DNA of 18,222 nucleotides from an uncultured Oscillospiraceae bacterium (GCA_934591745.1 CAKTPQ010000032.1:1-18222); one strand, 5' to 3'. Numbered from the stretch's first letter, positions 1 to 7,676 are shown. Notes: generated by a model from the letters alone, not told the origin. Numbers and translations: made by a program.

Positions 1-61
1 TTGGTCGACACCAAGAGATTCTCTCAATCGGTTTAATCTGGTGTTTTCAAGATGTCCTTAT

Positions 62-94
62 GAGGAGTCGCCCTTGCTCCTCCGGTTTTTCTTT
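62..94 (+). terminator. possible intrinsic terminator of an off-window gene
   Basis: GAGGAG at 62-67 and CTCCTC at 77-82 can pair around a 9-nt loop, followed by CGG and a T-rich tail to about 94. This could end a gene lying to the left of the window. Bases 1-190 otherwise hold no gene I can support. They are AT-richer than the coding DNA and include a short palindrome at 1-14 (TTGGT-CGAC-ACCAA). Confidence 0.3.
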
Positions 95-190
95 TAGTAT
101 TTCTGCGCTTATATTACCACAAAATGGGCAAAAAATCAAGTCTTGTAAACATTTTGCTCCGGGTGTAGGAAATATAGCGAGGTGATTTTT

Positions 191-1054
191 ATGAGTATGA
201 CAGCATTGGTCAGCGCGTTCTGCCATGCGTATCACAGTGGACGCAGCGGCGCAAAGATCTTCGACGATCTCTACGCGGCAAAGCTGCTGACGGCGGAAGA
301 GCTGCGGCAGATCGGCGGACACATGGCCGCCGGTGTGCAGTTCTTTGACCCGGATTTCCGGGGGAATGAGAAGCAGGCGTTGGCGCGGGTGATGGACGGG
401 TTCCTCTCCCCTGCCCCGCTGTGCCGTGCGGCGTTTGCAGAGGAGTGCTTCGCCGATAGCGGCGCAGCGCAGTGTTTGCTGCTGGGGGCAGGGTACGATA
501 CCTTCGCCTGCCGCCATGAGGCGTGGGCCGCCGGGCACGCGGTGTTTGAGCTGGATCGGAGCAAGGTGTTGGCGGATAAGCAGCAGCGTCTGCGGCGGGC
601 CGGTATCGTGCTGCCGGAGAGCGTGCGGTACACGGCGGCGGATCTGGCGGATCCATCGTGGCCGGAGGCGCTGCTGCAGACTGGCTTTGCTGCGGAAAAG
701 CCGACATTCTGTGCCGCCATGGGACTGAGTTACTACCTGACGGCAGAGAATATGGCGCAGCTTCTGCGGGAACTGTCTTCCCTGCTGGCGGCGGGCAGCG
801 TCATCGCATTGGATGTGCCCATCGGCGCGCTGCGGGTGCAGCAGGCTCTGGCGGGAGCCGCCGGCGAGGCGATGCAGGCCGTGTACGACCGGGCGATGCT
901 GACGGAGATGGCCGGGGCCTGCGGTCTGCGGCTGGGTCGGTGGCTCGATCAGGAGGACGTGCAGCGGCGGTATGTGGCCCCCTGCAACGCCGCCGGCGGG
1001 CAGACACCAATGGCGGCGCCGGAAAATGTGGCACTGTGTCTGCTGGTGAAGTAA
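191..1054 (+). CDS. class I SAM-dependent methyltransferase, LCM/PPM1-TcmP type
   Basis: A 287-residue protein resembling the leucine carboxyl methyltransferase-like family, whose bacterial members methylate carboxyl or hydroxyl groups, often of small molecules. The SAM-binding motif I is LLLGAGYDTFA at residues 96-106. An acidic motif FELDRSK follows at 119-125 (E120, D122), as expected for binding the ribose of SAM, and a later ALDVP strand closes the Rossmann core. The ATG at 191 was chosen because GAGGTGA lies 5 nt upstream of it; an in-frame GTG at 182 sits inside that ribosome binding site and is unlikely. The gene stands alone on + and ends 5 bp before the stop of the convergent gene. 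The substrate cannot be deduced. Family call fairly sure, role unknown. Confidence 0.8.
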   Translation: MSMTALVSAFCHAYHSGRSGAKIFDDLYAAKLLTAEELRQIGGHMAAGVQFFDPDFRGNEKQALARVMDGFLSPAPLCRAAFAEECFADSGAAQCLLLGAGYDTFACRHEAWAAGHAVFELDRSKVLADKQQRLRRAGIVLPESVRYTAADLADPSWPEALLQTGFAAEKPTFCAAMGLSYYLTAENMAQLLRELSSLLAAGSVIALDVPIGALRVQQALAGAAGEAMQAVYDRAMLTEMAGACGLRLGRWLDQEDVQRRYVAPCNAAGGQTPMAAPENVALCLLVK

Positions 1055-1059
1055 GGGGG

Positions 1060-2550
1060 CTAATAGATCCTGTACAGATAATACCAGCTGTCGCCAGTGT
1101 TGTGCCCAGTCCCATCTGTTACATTGTTATCCACCATGATTGTGTCGTTGTCGAACCAGTACGCATAGTGTTCATTGCCAACTTCCTCCGTATCGCGCTC
1201 TATGGAAAAGAACCGTGCCTTTCTGAAATCTATGACGGACAGGCGGCACAGACTGCCGTTTGCGGGGTCTCGCTGGGTAAGTGCAAGCTTATCGCCATCC
1301 GGGCTGCCCACAAGCTCTACATGCGGCCAATTCACATCGAGCCACAAGGCTCCGTCTATCATATACCTCTCCCCGCTTCGCAGATCAATGGCCCAGATGC
1401 GGCGGTCTTCATCCACCTCCAGCATGTATGAGCCCTCATTGCGCGGCACATATATAAGTCCGGGTGAAAATGGCTCCGTTCGTTCTGTGCCGTGCCAGAG
1501 GGCATCAGGGTTTGTGAACGCCGTGGCCGCCGTGCTGCCGATGACGCCGGCCGTCTGCTGACGGGCGTTGGCGGTCCACGTTGTGACCGTACCAAAGTCT
1601 GTCGGCGATATTGGAGTCTCGCACCGTGCATACGCCGCGATAGCTGCTTCATCCGCCGCGCCGCCGGTCAGCGAATGACAGGAAAAGATACCTTCACCGA
1701 TATAGCTGCACCCGGACAGGGCCGCGCCGCACAGTTCATCAAGGCAGGTGAGCTGCTCCGTACCGATCTCTGTGCAGTAATACCTTTCTGCGTTCAAAAG
1801 GAGGTATTTGCCATCCCGCGTTATATGAACCTCTTTAAGAAATGGCAGTTCATCCATTACCGCAGCGGGGATCAGCTCCTGCACACCATCCTCATACAGG
1901 TCGATGATAACAGGGTATTTACCATCCAACAGCAAAAGAAGATTTCCGTCCATACCGGGCACAAATTGCAGCACCGCGTATTGCCCCGTCACGCTGTCGG
2001 GCAGTTCCACATAGCCGAGGGCGCAGCGCCCTTCATCCTCCGCCCATTCCAGATATACACTGTAAGGCGTTCCGTTATACGAAAAGTCTTTGCGGGTGCT
2101 TTGCAGATCGAGCTTCACCAGTTCTCCGCGCTCCTGCCTGTACAGGTCGTAGCGGCTCCCCTGCTTGTACTCGATCTCATCGGAACAGATCGCAAATAAC
2201 CCGTTTGCGGCGTGACCGTTGTTGGGAACACGCACTCTTGTGACGGTGATATTTTTCCCTGCCGCGTCATCGCCCGTGAGGGGTTGCTCCTCTACCGGAA
2301 CGCGTTCCACATGGTCCTCCGCGGAAATGTGAAAGAAGGACAGGACTGCTGCGCGGAACTCCTGATCCACGGCAAAGGCGACGACGGCCATGCACAGAAG
2401 GACGGCCAGCACAGCGGCAACGCCGACTGTTATCCGCTTAAACCGATGTCTTACCGCAGTGGTATCTTCTCTATGGAGGAAAAACTTTGCATCCAGTACA
2501 GCGGCGTCATTCACCGCGCCAATGGCATCTATCAGTTGACTGCTGTTCAT
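1060..2550 (-). CDS. membrane-anchored anti-sigma-type partner of the ECF sigma factor
   Basis: A 496-residue predicted type II membrane protein. About 35 cytoplasmic residues containing IGAVNDAAVLDAKFF precede one hydrophobic helix (roughly residues 38-59, ending AVVAFAV), followed by about 435 extracytoplasmic residues. The short cytosolic segment, helix and following EFRAAVLSFFHIS stretch resemble clostridial DUF4179-like proteins encoded next to ECF sigma factors. The ectodomain has repeated strand-rich blocks such as GKYLLLNAERYY and DGDKLALTQRD, which suggest a beta-propeller; that is inference. The ATG has AAGGAGG upstream and overlaps the sigma gene's stop as ATGA, so the two are translationally coupled. 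Probable role: hold the sigma factor inactive and sense an envelope signal. No zinc-binding HxxxCxxC motif is visible, so this is not a classical ZAS anti-sigma factor. Confidence 0.65.
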   Translation of the reverse strand: MNSSQLIDAIGAVNDAAVLDAKFFLHREDTTAVRHRFKRITVGVAAVLAVLLCMAVVAFAVDQEFRAAVLSFFHISAEDHVERVPVEEQPLTGDDAAGKNITVTRVRVPNNGHAANGLFAICSDEIEYKQGSRYDLYRQERGELVKLDLQSTRKDFSYNGTPYSVYLEWAEDEGRCALGYVELPDSVTGQYAVLQFVPGMDGNLLLLLDGKYPVIIDLYEDGVQELIPAAVMDELPFLKEVHITRDGKYLLLNAERYYCTEIGTEQLTCLDELCGAALSGCSYIGEGIFSCHSLTGGAADEAAIAAYARCETPISPTDFGTVTTWTANARQQTAGVIGSTAATAFTNPDALWHGTERTEPFSPGLIYVPRNEGSYMLEVDEDRRIWAIDLRSGERYMIDGALWLDVNWPHVELVGSPDGDKLALTQRDPANGSLCRLSVIDFRKARFFSIERDTEEVGNEHYAYWFDNDTIMVDNNVTDGTGHNTGDSWYYLYRIY

Positions 2551-3104
2551 GGTAGATACGCCTCCTTTTCCAGACAGGCGCGCAAGGCCTTGCGTGTCCG
2601 ATGAAGCATGACCTTTACCTTGCTTTGAGAATACCCGAACTGCCCGCATATCGCGGAAATGGAATCCAGATACCAGTACCGGCAGAGAAACACACGCCGC
2701 TCTGCGATGGGCAGAGAATTGACAAATGCGTTGATCCTCTTTTCCAGATCAGCGGCAATGACATCCTGCTCAATACTTTCACGGGCTGGAACACAGTCGT
2801 TCAACTCACCCAAAGCATCTGCAAGCTCACCGCCCCGCTTTGCCGCGCTGCGTTTTCTCCACCGGTCGATGGAGATGCGGCGGGTCAGTTTCCCTAAAAA
2901 TGTGGACAACACGGATGGGCGGTGCGGGGGCATACTGTTCCATGCGTCAAGGTATGTATCGTTGACACTCTCCTCCGCGTCCTCTGCATCCGCGAGGATG
3001 TTGTAGGCAATGCCGTAACAATATTTTCCGTATTTTGTTGACGTCTCTATGATAGCAGCTTCTGATCTTGCCCAATAGAGATCGACTATTTTATCATCAT
3101 TCAT
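2547..3104 (-). CDS. ECF-type RNA polymerase sigma factor
   Basis: A 185-residue sigma-70 family protein of group 4 size. Region 2 is recognisable in YCYGIAYNILADAEDAEESV and the following DTYLDAWNSMPP. Region 2.4 contains LTRRISIDRWRKR. Region 4 is FVNSLPIAERRVFLCRYWY plus a helix-turn-helix with SISAICGQFGYSQSKVKVMLHR. There is no region 1.1 or 3, as expected for an ECF factor. The ATG at 3104 was chosen because GGAG lies just upstream and region 2 spacing is normal; an in-frame upstream start would add 12 residues without a better site. It is first in a two-gene operon whose next gene is its likely membrane-bound antagonist (ATGA overlap). Its regulon and inducing signal are unknown; an ECF-like promoter upstream suggests autoregulation. 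Confidence 0.88.
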   Translation of the reverse strand: MNDDKIVDLYWARSEAAIIETSTKYGKYCYGIAYNILADAEDAEESVNDTYLDAWNSMPPHRPSVLSTFLGKLTRRISIDRWRKRSAAKRGGELADALGELNDCVPARESIEQDVIAADLEKRINAFVNSLPIAERRVFLCRYWYLDSISAICGQFGYSQSKVKVMLHRTRKALRACLEKEAYLP

Positions 3105-3144
3105 GCCCGGCTCCTTTCGTTTGCGGGAAGTTCCCGTCATCTAT

Positions 3145-3173
3145 CTACTCGCAAAAAATACAGAAAGGTTACA
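3145..3173 (-). promoter_or_regulatory. putative ECF-type (autoregulated) promoter
   Basis: On the minus strand, TGTAACC at 3173-3167 and CGAGTA at 3151-3146 are separated by 15 nt from GTAACC, with a T-tract between them. This resembles ECF promoters (AAC-containing -35, CG-containing -10) more than a vegetative promoter. Just downstream, near the expected start of transcription, lies a 13-bp perfect inverted repeat, CGGGAA-G-TTCCCG (3124-3136). The assignment is by pattern only. Confidence 0.4.
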
Positions 3174-3181
3174 GATAAGGC

Positions 3182-3216
3182 AAAGGAAAGCGGCGTGACC
3201 GAAAGGGTCACGCCGC
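3182..3216 (-). terminator. intrinsic terminator of fba
   Basis: An 11-bp perfect stem (3190-3200 with 3206-3216, arm GCGGCGTGACC on the minus strand) with a 5-nt loop, followed on the minus strand by TTTCCTTTG. It lies 40 bp past the fba stop and separates fba from the sigma-factor operon. Confidence 0.8.
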
Positions 3217-3256
3217 CTGTTTCATGGTTTTACGCTGAAATGCGGGTATAATAGGC

Positions 3257-4225
3257 TCAGGCCTTGCCGGCGCAGCCCAGCACGTCCACCAGCTTGTGGC
3301 GCACCAGCTCCTTGATGTTGGCGCGGGCGGGCTTCAGATACTCGCGGGGATCGAACTTGTCGGGATGCTCGTCCATGAACTGACGGATGGTGCCGGTCAT
3401 GGCCAGACGCAGGTCGGAGTCGATGTTGATCTTGCAGACGGACAGGCGGGCGGCCTGACGCAGCTGCTCCTCCGGCACGCCGATAGCATTGGGCATCTTG
3501 CCGCCGTGCTCGTTGATCATCTTCACATAGTCCTGAGGGACGGAGGAAGAGCCGTGCAGCACGATGGGGAAGCCGGGCAGACGCTTGCTGACCTCCTCCA
3601 GCACGTCGAAACGCAGGGGAGGCGGCACCAGAATACCCTGCTCGTTGCGGGTACACTGCTCGGGTTTGAACTTATAGGCGCCGTGGCTGGTGCCGATGGC
3701 GATGGCCAGAGAATCGCAGCCGGTCTTGGATACGAACTCCTCCACCTCCTCGGGGCGGGTGTAGGACGCCTCGTGGGAGGCCACCTTGACCTCGTCCTCG
3801 ATGCCGGCGAGGGTACCCAGCTCGGCCTCTACCACGACACCGTGGTCATGGGCATACTCCACCACCTTGCGGGTGATCTCGATATTCTCGGCAAAGGGCT
3901 TGGAGGACGCGTCGATCATCACGGAGGTGAAGCCGCCGTCGATGCAGCTCTTGCAGGTCTCAAAGTCGGGGCCGTGGTCCAGATGCAGCACGATGGGGAT
4001 GTCGGGGCAGCAGGCTACGGCAGCCTCCACCAACTTCACCAGATAGGTGTGGTTGGCGTAGGCGCGGGCACCCTTGCTGACCTGGAGGATCACGGGAGCA
4101 TGCTCCTCCTGGCAGGCCTCGGTGATGCCCTGCACGATCTCCATGTTGTTGACGTTGAATGCGCCGATGGCGTAACCGCCGGCATATGCCTTTTCAAACA
4201 TTTCCTTGGAAGTTACCAGTGCCAT
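3257..4225 (-). CDS. fba: class II fructose-bisphosphate aldolase
   Basis: A 322-residue zinc-dependent aldolase that interconverts fructose-1,6-bisphosphate with dihydroxyacetone phosphate and glyceraldehyde-3-phosphate in glycolysis and gluconeogenesis. The hallmark LHLDHG motif is at residues 80-85 (D83 catalytic, H84 zinc ligand). VVEAELGTLAG is at 131-141, AIGTSHGAYK at 176-185 (H181) and IVLHGSSSVP at 221-230 (H224 zinc ligand). NIDSDLR near the C-terminus supplies the phosphate-binding stretch. The length matches the bacterial class II family of about 285-330 residues. The start is supported by AAAGGAG upstream. It is a single gene, divergent from the phosphofructokinase gene with which it is metabolically sequential, and has its own promoter and terminator. 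Confidence 0.97.
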   Translation of the reverse strand: MALVTSKEMFEKAYAGGYAIGAFNVNNMEIVQGITEACQEEHAPVILQVSKGARAYANHTYLVKLVEAAVACCPDIPIVLHLDHGPDFETCKSCIDGGFTSVMIDASSKPFAENIEITRKVVEYAHDHGVVVEAELGTLAGIEDEVKVASHEASYTRPEEVEEFVSKTGCDSLAIAIGTSHGAYKFKPEQCTRNEQGILVPPPLRFDVLEEVSKRLPGFPIVLHGSSSVPQDYVKMINEHGGKMPNAIGVPEEQLRQAARLSVCKINIDSDLRLAMTGTIRQFMDEHPDKFDPREYLKPARANIKELVRHKLVDVLGCAGKA

Positions 4226-4288
4226 AATTCGATCTCCTTTTCCGTAATAAATAATTTGTTGATTGTACGGAATGATTGTTACATTCCT

Positions 4289-4316
4289 ATTGTATCATAT
4301 TTTTTCGCTTTTGCAA
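4289..4316 (-). promoter_or_regulatory. fba promoter
   Basis: On the minus strand a -35 TTGCAA (4316-4311), a 16-bp spacer and a -10 TACAAT (4294-4289). The 5' leader is about 60 nt. The -35 element lies inside an inverted repeat, TTTCGCT-N8-AGCGAAA (4303-4324), which could be an operator. Confidence 0.65.
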
Positions 4317-4327
4317 GAGCGAAAGCA

Positions 4328-4356
4328 TTTACATTCCCAAATTTCCATGGTAAAAT
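4328..4356 (+). promoter_or_regulatory. phosphofructokinase gene promoter
   Basis: TTTACA (4328-4333), a 17-bp spacer and TAAAAT (4351-4356), about 80 bp before the start codon. It lies back to back with the fba promoter, so one regulator bound near 4303-4324 could act on both. Confidence 0.65.
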
Positions 4357-4438
4357 ACTGTTTCAGAGAACGTCCGGCGGCGGCAGCGGCCGGTGCATCA
4401 CCAAAATTCAAAAAACGATATTTCGGAGGTACAGACCT

Positions 4439-5677
4439 ATGAAAGAGTTGCGCGGCGCATGTATCATCGGCCAGTCCGGAGGCCCCACGTCCGTCATCAA
4501 TGCCAGTGCCTACGGCGTCATCGACACGGCGCTGAAGTCCGGCGCCATCACACAGGTGCTGGGCGCGGAGCACGGCATCAAGGGCGTGCTGGCGGATCGC
4601 CTGTTCGACATGGGGCTGGAGGATCCCGAGGAGCTGCGGCTGCTGAAGTACACCCCCTCCTCTGCGCTGGGTTCCTGCCGTTATAAGATCGCCGATCCGG
4701 AGCTGGACGACACCGACTACAAGCGCATCCTGGAGGTGTTCAAGAAGCATAACGTGCGCTACTTCTTCTACAACGGCGGCAACGACTCCATGGATACCTG
4801 CAACAAGATCAACCAGTATATGCAGTCCGTGGACTACGATTGCCGCGTCATGGGCGTGCCTAAGACGATTGACAACGACCTGTTCGGCACTGACCACTGC
4901 CCCGGCTACGCCTCCGCCGCCAAGTATATCGCCACGTCTATCATGGAGGTCTATCAGGACGCCCATGTGTACGATACCGGCATGATCGTGGTGGTGGAGA
5001 TCATGGGGCGTCATGCCGGCTGGCTGACGGCGGCCTCCGCGCTGGCCGGCGAGTACGGCGCAGGACCCGACCTCATCTACCTGCCGGAGACTGATTTCAG
5101 TATGCCCAAGTTTATCGAGGATGTCAAGCGTGTCTATCAGGCGACAGGCAACTGCATCGTGGCAGTGTCCGAGGGCATCCACTATGAGAACGGCGATTTC
5201 GTGTCCGAGGCCAAGGTGGCGGCCAACGATGGCTTCGGCCATGCCCAGCTGGGCGGTCTGGCCACCATTCTGGCGGAGGTGCTGAAGGAGGAGACGGGCG
5301 CCAAGGTGCGCGGCATCGAGCTGAACCTGCTGCAGCGCTGCGCCGCTCATCTGGCCAGCGAGACGGACATCGAGGAGTCCTACATGGCCGGTAAGGTGGC
5401 AGTGGAGAACGCTGTCAACGGCATCAACGGCCGCATGATCGGTTTTGAGCGCGGCGTGCAGGACGGCAAGTATGCCTGCCGCACCAAGCTCATCCCGCTG
5501 ATGGAGGTGGCCAATGTGGAGAAGAAGATCCCCCGCGAGTGGATTAACGAGGAGGGCAACGGCCTGAACCGGCAGTTCATCGAGTACGCGCTGCCGCTGA
5601 TCCAGGGCGAGCCGGAGCTGCCCCGGCAGGACTCTCTGCCCCGCTTTGCCAAGCTGAAGAAGATCTTGGCCAAGTAA
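4439..5677 (+). CDS. pfp: 6-phosphofructokinase, PPi-dependent type (diphosphate--fructose-6-phosphate 1-phosphotransferase)
   Basis: A 412-residue group II-type phosphofructokinase. N-terminal GQSGGPTSVINA (residues 11-22) is the phosphoryl-donor loop, YNGGNDSMDT (111-120) the second donor motif, PKTIDNDL (141-148) carries the catalytic aspartate D145, and EIMGRHAGW binds fructose-6-phosphate. Two positions point to pyrophosphate rather than ATP as donor: Asp (D116) where ATP enzymes have Gly in GGDGS, and Lys (K142) where they have Gly in PGTIDND. PPi-type enzymes of this length carry the same GGNDSMDT signature. The reaction is then reversible and serves glycolysis and gluconeogenesis. The ATG at 4439 was chosen for its GGAGG and the SGG motif position; the frame stays open far upstream, opposite fba, which is coincidental. 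Confidence 0.9.
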   Translation: MKELRGACIIGQSGGPTSVINASAYGVIDTALKSGAITQVLGAEHGIKGVLADRLFDMGLEDPEELRLLKYTPSSALGSCRYKIADPELDDTDYKRILEVFKKHNVRYFFYNGGNDSMDTCNKINQYMQSVDYDCRVMGVPKTIDNDLFGTDHCPGYASAAKYIATSIMEVYQDAHVYDTGMIVVVEIMGRHAGWLTAASALAGEYGAGPDLIYLPETDFSMPKFIEDVKRVYQATGNCIVAVSEGIHYENGDFVSEAKVAANDGFGHAQLGGLATILAEVLKEETGAKVRGIELNLLQRCAAHLASETDIEESYMAGKVAVENAVNGINGRMIGFERGVQDGKYACRTKLIPLMEVANVEKKIPREWINEEGNGLNRQFIEYALPLIQGEPELPRQDSLPRFAKLKKILAK

Positions 5678-5689
5678 AGAGAATGTGCG

Positions 5690-5729
5690 AAAAGAGCTGG
5701 AAGGGGATTTCCCTTTCCAGCTCTTTTAT
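5690..5729. terminator. bidirectional terminator between pfp and coaX
   Basis: GAGCTGGAA at 5694-5702 pairs with TTCCAGCTC at 5715-5723. A GGG/CCC extension with one bulge follows, plus A-tract and T-tract flanks on both sides. The arrangement serves the convergent pfp (+) and coaX (-). Confidence 0.85.
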
Positions 5730-5730
5730 A

Positions 5731-6528
5731 TCAGCGCGTTTCACGTTTTGCGGCGTCTGCGTTCTTTTCGTAGATGATGCGCAGGCCCTCCATCAGCAGG
5801 TATTTGTCGTAGGCCACATGGTTGCGGCAGTAGCGCACGATCACAGGCACGTTGGGGCCGGTGGCCACAATGGACGGCTCCTGCCCGTCCAGCATGTCGC
5901 GGATGCGGTCGATAATGCCGTCCAGCATGGCGGCAGTGCCGTAGACGATGCCGCTGCGCATGCAGTCCTCCGTGTTCTTGCCGATAAGGTGGCGGGGGTG
6001 CTGGAGGGAGATGTTGGGCAGCTGGGCCGTGTGGTCGGACAGGGCGTCCAGCGACAGACGGACGCCGGGGAACATCAGCCCTCCCTCGTAGCAGCGCTTT
6101 TCGGAGATGTAGGAGATGATGGTGGCGGTACCCATGTCGATCATGATGATGGGAGCGGGGTACTTTTCCAGCGCGGCCACGGCGTTGGAGACGATGTCGG
6201 CCCCCAGCTGCTGGCTGTTGAATTCCATGCGGATATTCAGACCCGTCTTGATGCCTGCGCCCACCATCATGGGCGGCTTGCCCAGCAGGCGGGTCAGCGC
6301 CTTTTCCATCATGAAGTTGATGGGCGGCACCACGCTGGAAAAAATAGCGCCGCTGACATCATGGATATCGCAGCCGTATAGTGTGAACAGGTTCATCAGG
6401 TCGATGCTGATCTGATCGGCGGTCTTGCGGCTGTCCGTGTCCAGAGACGCCAGAAAGCGCAGCTCCCGCTGACGGTCGAACAGACCCACGGAAATATTGG
6501 AGTTGCCGATATCAATAGCCAGCAGCAT
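5731..6528 (-). CDS. coaX: type III pantothenate kinase
   Basis: A 265-residue CoaX-type kinase that phosphorylates pantothenate, the first step of coenzyme A synthesis in the cytosol. The N-terminal LLAIDIGNSNISVGLF (residues 2-17) is the ASKHA-fold phosphate loop with D6. LGADIVSNAVAALEKYP (108-124) carries the catalytic-site aspartate D111. MIDMGTATIISYI (129-141) is the second phosphate motif, and GGLMFPGVRLSLDALSDHTAQLP is the substrate and dimer region of the family. Length is as expected. The ATG at 6528 was chosen because GGGAGGGG lies 8 nt upstream and residues 2-10 start the phosphate motif. The usual GADR is here GADI. It has its own promoter and shares a terminator with pfp. CoaX enzymes generally resist feedback by CoA. 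Confidence 0.95.
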   Translation of the reverse strand: MLLAIDIGNSNISVGLFDRQRELRFLASLDTDSRKTADQISIDLMNLFTLYGCDIHDVSGAIFSSVVPPINFMMEKALTRLLGKPPMMVGAGIKTGLNIRMEFNSQQLGADIVSNAVAALEKYPAPIIMIDMGTATIISYISEKRCYEGGLMFPGVRLSLDALSDHTAQLPNISLQHPRHLIGKNTEDCMRSGIVYGTAAMLDGIIDRIRDMLDGQEPSIVATGPNVPVIVRYCRNHVAYDKYLLMEGLRIIYEKNADAAKRETR

Positions 6529-6553
6529 GGGTGCATCCCCTCCCTTTTTTATC

Positions 6554-6582
6554 ATCATACCACGGTACGCCTGCCTTGGCAA
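6554..6582 (-). promoter_or_regulatory. coaX promoter
   Basis: On the minus strand TTGCCA (6582-6577), a 17-bp spacer and TATGAT (6559-6554). The start of transcription would be about 18-20 nt before the coaX start codon, leaving room only for the ribosome binding site. Confidence 0.7.
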
Positions 6583-6592
6583 GCACAGACGG

Positions 6593-6623
6593 AAAAAGAC
6601 GACGGCACAGCCGTCGTCTTTTT
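6593..6623 (-). terminator. intrinsic terminator of gap
   Basis: A 14-bp perfect inverted repeat (6593-6606 with 6610-6623), GACGACGGC-ACA-GCCGTCGTC flanked by A5 and T5. It lies just past the gap stop and upstream of the coaX promoter. Confidence 0.88.
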
Positions 6624-6635
6624 ATATCGCAGGGC

Positions 6636-7676
6636 TTATTCCTGTGCCAGGAAGGCGTCCGCCTCGTCCACGGTGTGCATGTGCTCCAGCATGCGGGTGA
6701 CCATGTTGCTGTAGCCCCACTCGTTGTCGTACCAGGCGATGAGCTTGACGAAGTCGTGGTCCAGCATGATGCCGGCAGTCTCGTCGAAAATACAGGGGCA
6801 GGGGTTGCCGATCAGGTCGGTGGACACCACCTGGTCGCGGGTGTAGCCGATGATGCCCTTCATGTACGTCTCGGAGGCGTGAAGGATCTCATAGCAGATG
6901 TCGGCATAGGAGACGCTGGTGCTCAGCCGGGCGGTAAGGTCCACCACGGACACGTCCGCCGTAGGGACGCGGAATGCCATGCCGGTCATCTTGCCCTTCA
7001 GGGACGGGATGACGCGGCCCACGGCCTTGGCCGCTCCAGTGGAAGTGGGGATGATGTTGTTCAGAATGGAGCGGCCGGTACGCCAGTCGCTGCCGCCACG
7101 GGAGTCCACGGCCTTCTGCTTGGCGGTAGAGGCGTGGATAGTGGACATCAGGGACTGCTCGATGCCGAACTCCTTATGGATGACATAGGCCAGCGGGGCC
7201 AGGCAGTTGGTGGTGCAGCTGGCGTTGGAGACTACGCGCATGTCGGAGCGGTACTCGTCGCTGTTAACGCCGAAAACGAAGGTGGGCGTGGCGTCGTCCT
7301 TGGCGGGAGCCGTCAGAATGACCTTTTTGGCGCCGCCCTTGAAATGGCGGCTGGCCTTCTCGGTGGTATTGTTGGCACCGGTGGATTCGATGATGTACTC
7401 CGCGCCGCAGTCGGCCCAGTTGATCATGGCGGCGTCAGATTCACTGTAGATCTTGATCTTGTGGCCGTTGACCACCAGATCACCGCCGGCGTGCTCCACC
7501 ATGCCGGGGAAATTGCGGAAAACAGAGTCGTACTTCAGCAGGTACACCATATAGTCGATGTCCGCCTTGCGCAGGTTGATGCCGCAGATGTCAAATTTTT
7601 CCGGGTCCTCTGTCAGAATGCGCATGACGACACGGCCGATACGGCCAAATCCGTTGATACCGATTTTGATTCCCAT
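6636..7676 (-). CDS. gap: glyceraldehyde-3-phosphate dehydrogenase, type I
   Basis: A 346-residue phosphorylating GAPDH, converting glyceraldehyde-3-phosphate, phosphate and NAD(P)+ to 1,3-bisphosphoglycerate. INGFGRIGR (residues 7-15) is the dinucleotide-binding loop. SNASCTTNCLAP (150-161) holds the catalytic C154, H181 in TIHASTAKQ is the catalytic histidine, and WYDNEWGYSN is the C-terminal family signature. Two oddities are visible. The residue after N34, normally the Asp that selects NAD (NDL), is Leu (INLRKADID). The usual TATQ after the catalytic His is TAKQ. The start is supported by AAGGAAAGG. Its own promoter, with an extended -10 and AT-rich upstream DNA, suggests high expression. 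Confidence 0.97.
   Translation of the reverse strand: MGIKIGINGFGRIGRVVMRILTEDPEKFDICGINLRKADIDYMVYLLKYDSVFRNFPGMVEHAGGDLVVNGHKIKIYSESDAAMINWADCGAEYIIESTGANNTTEKASRHFKGGAKKVILTAPAKDDATPTFVFGVNSDEYRSDMRVVSNASCTTNCLAPLAYVIHKEFGIEQSLMSTIHASTAKQKAVDSRGGSDWRTGRSILNNIIPTSTGAAKAVGRVIPSLKGKMTGMAFRVPTADVSVVDLTARLSTSVSYADICYEILHASETYMKGIIGYTRDQVVSTDLIGNPCPCIFDETAGIMLDHDFVKLIAWYDNEWGYSNMVTRMLEHMHTVDEADAFLAQE

Noticed and set aside
47..181. Minus-strand frame containing a zinc-ribbon-like CPFCG near the left edge
   Set aside because: It continues as an antisense shadow into the methyltransferase, and only one CxxC pair is present with no partner pair. Probably chance.
3296..4438. Apparent long N-terminal extension of the phosphofructokinase running opposite fba
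   Set aside because: The family starts at the GQSGGP region, there is a GGAGG and promoter just before 4439, and the extension is low-complexity antisense of fba.
4295..5350. Open frame of about 350 codons on - opposite pfp
   Set aside because: Antisense shadow rich in His, Leu and Val; it reads through both divergent promoters.
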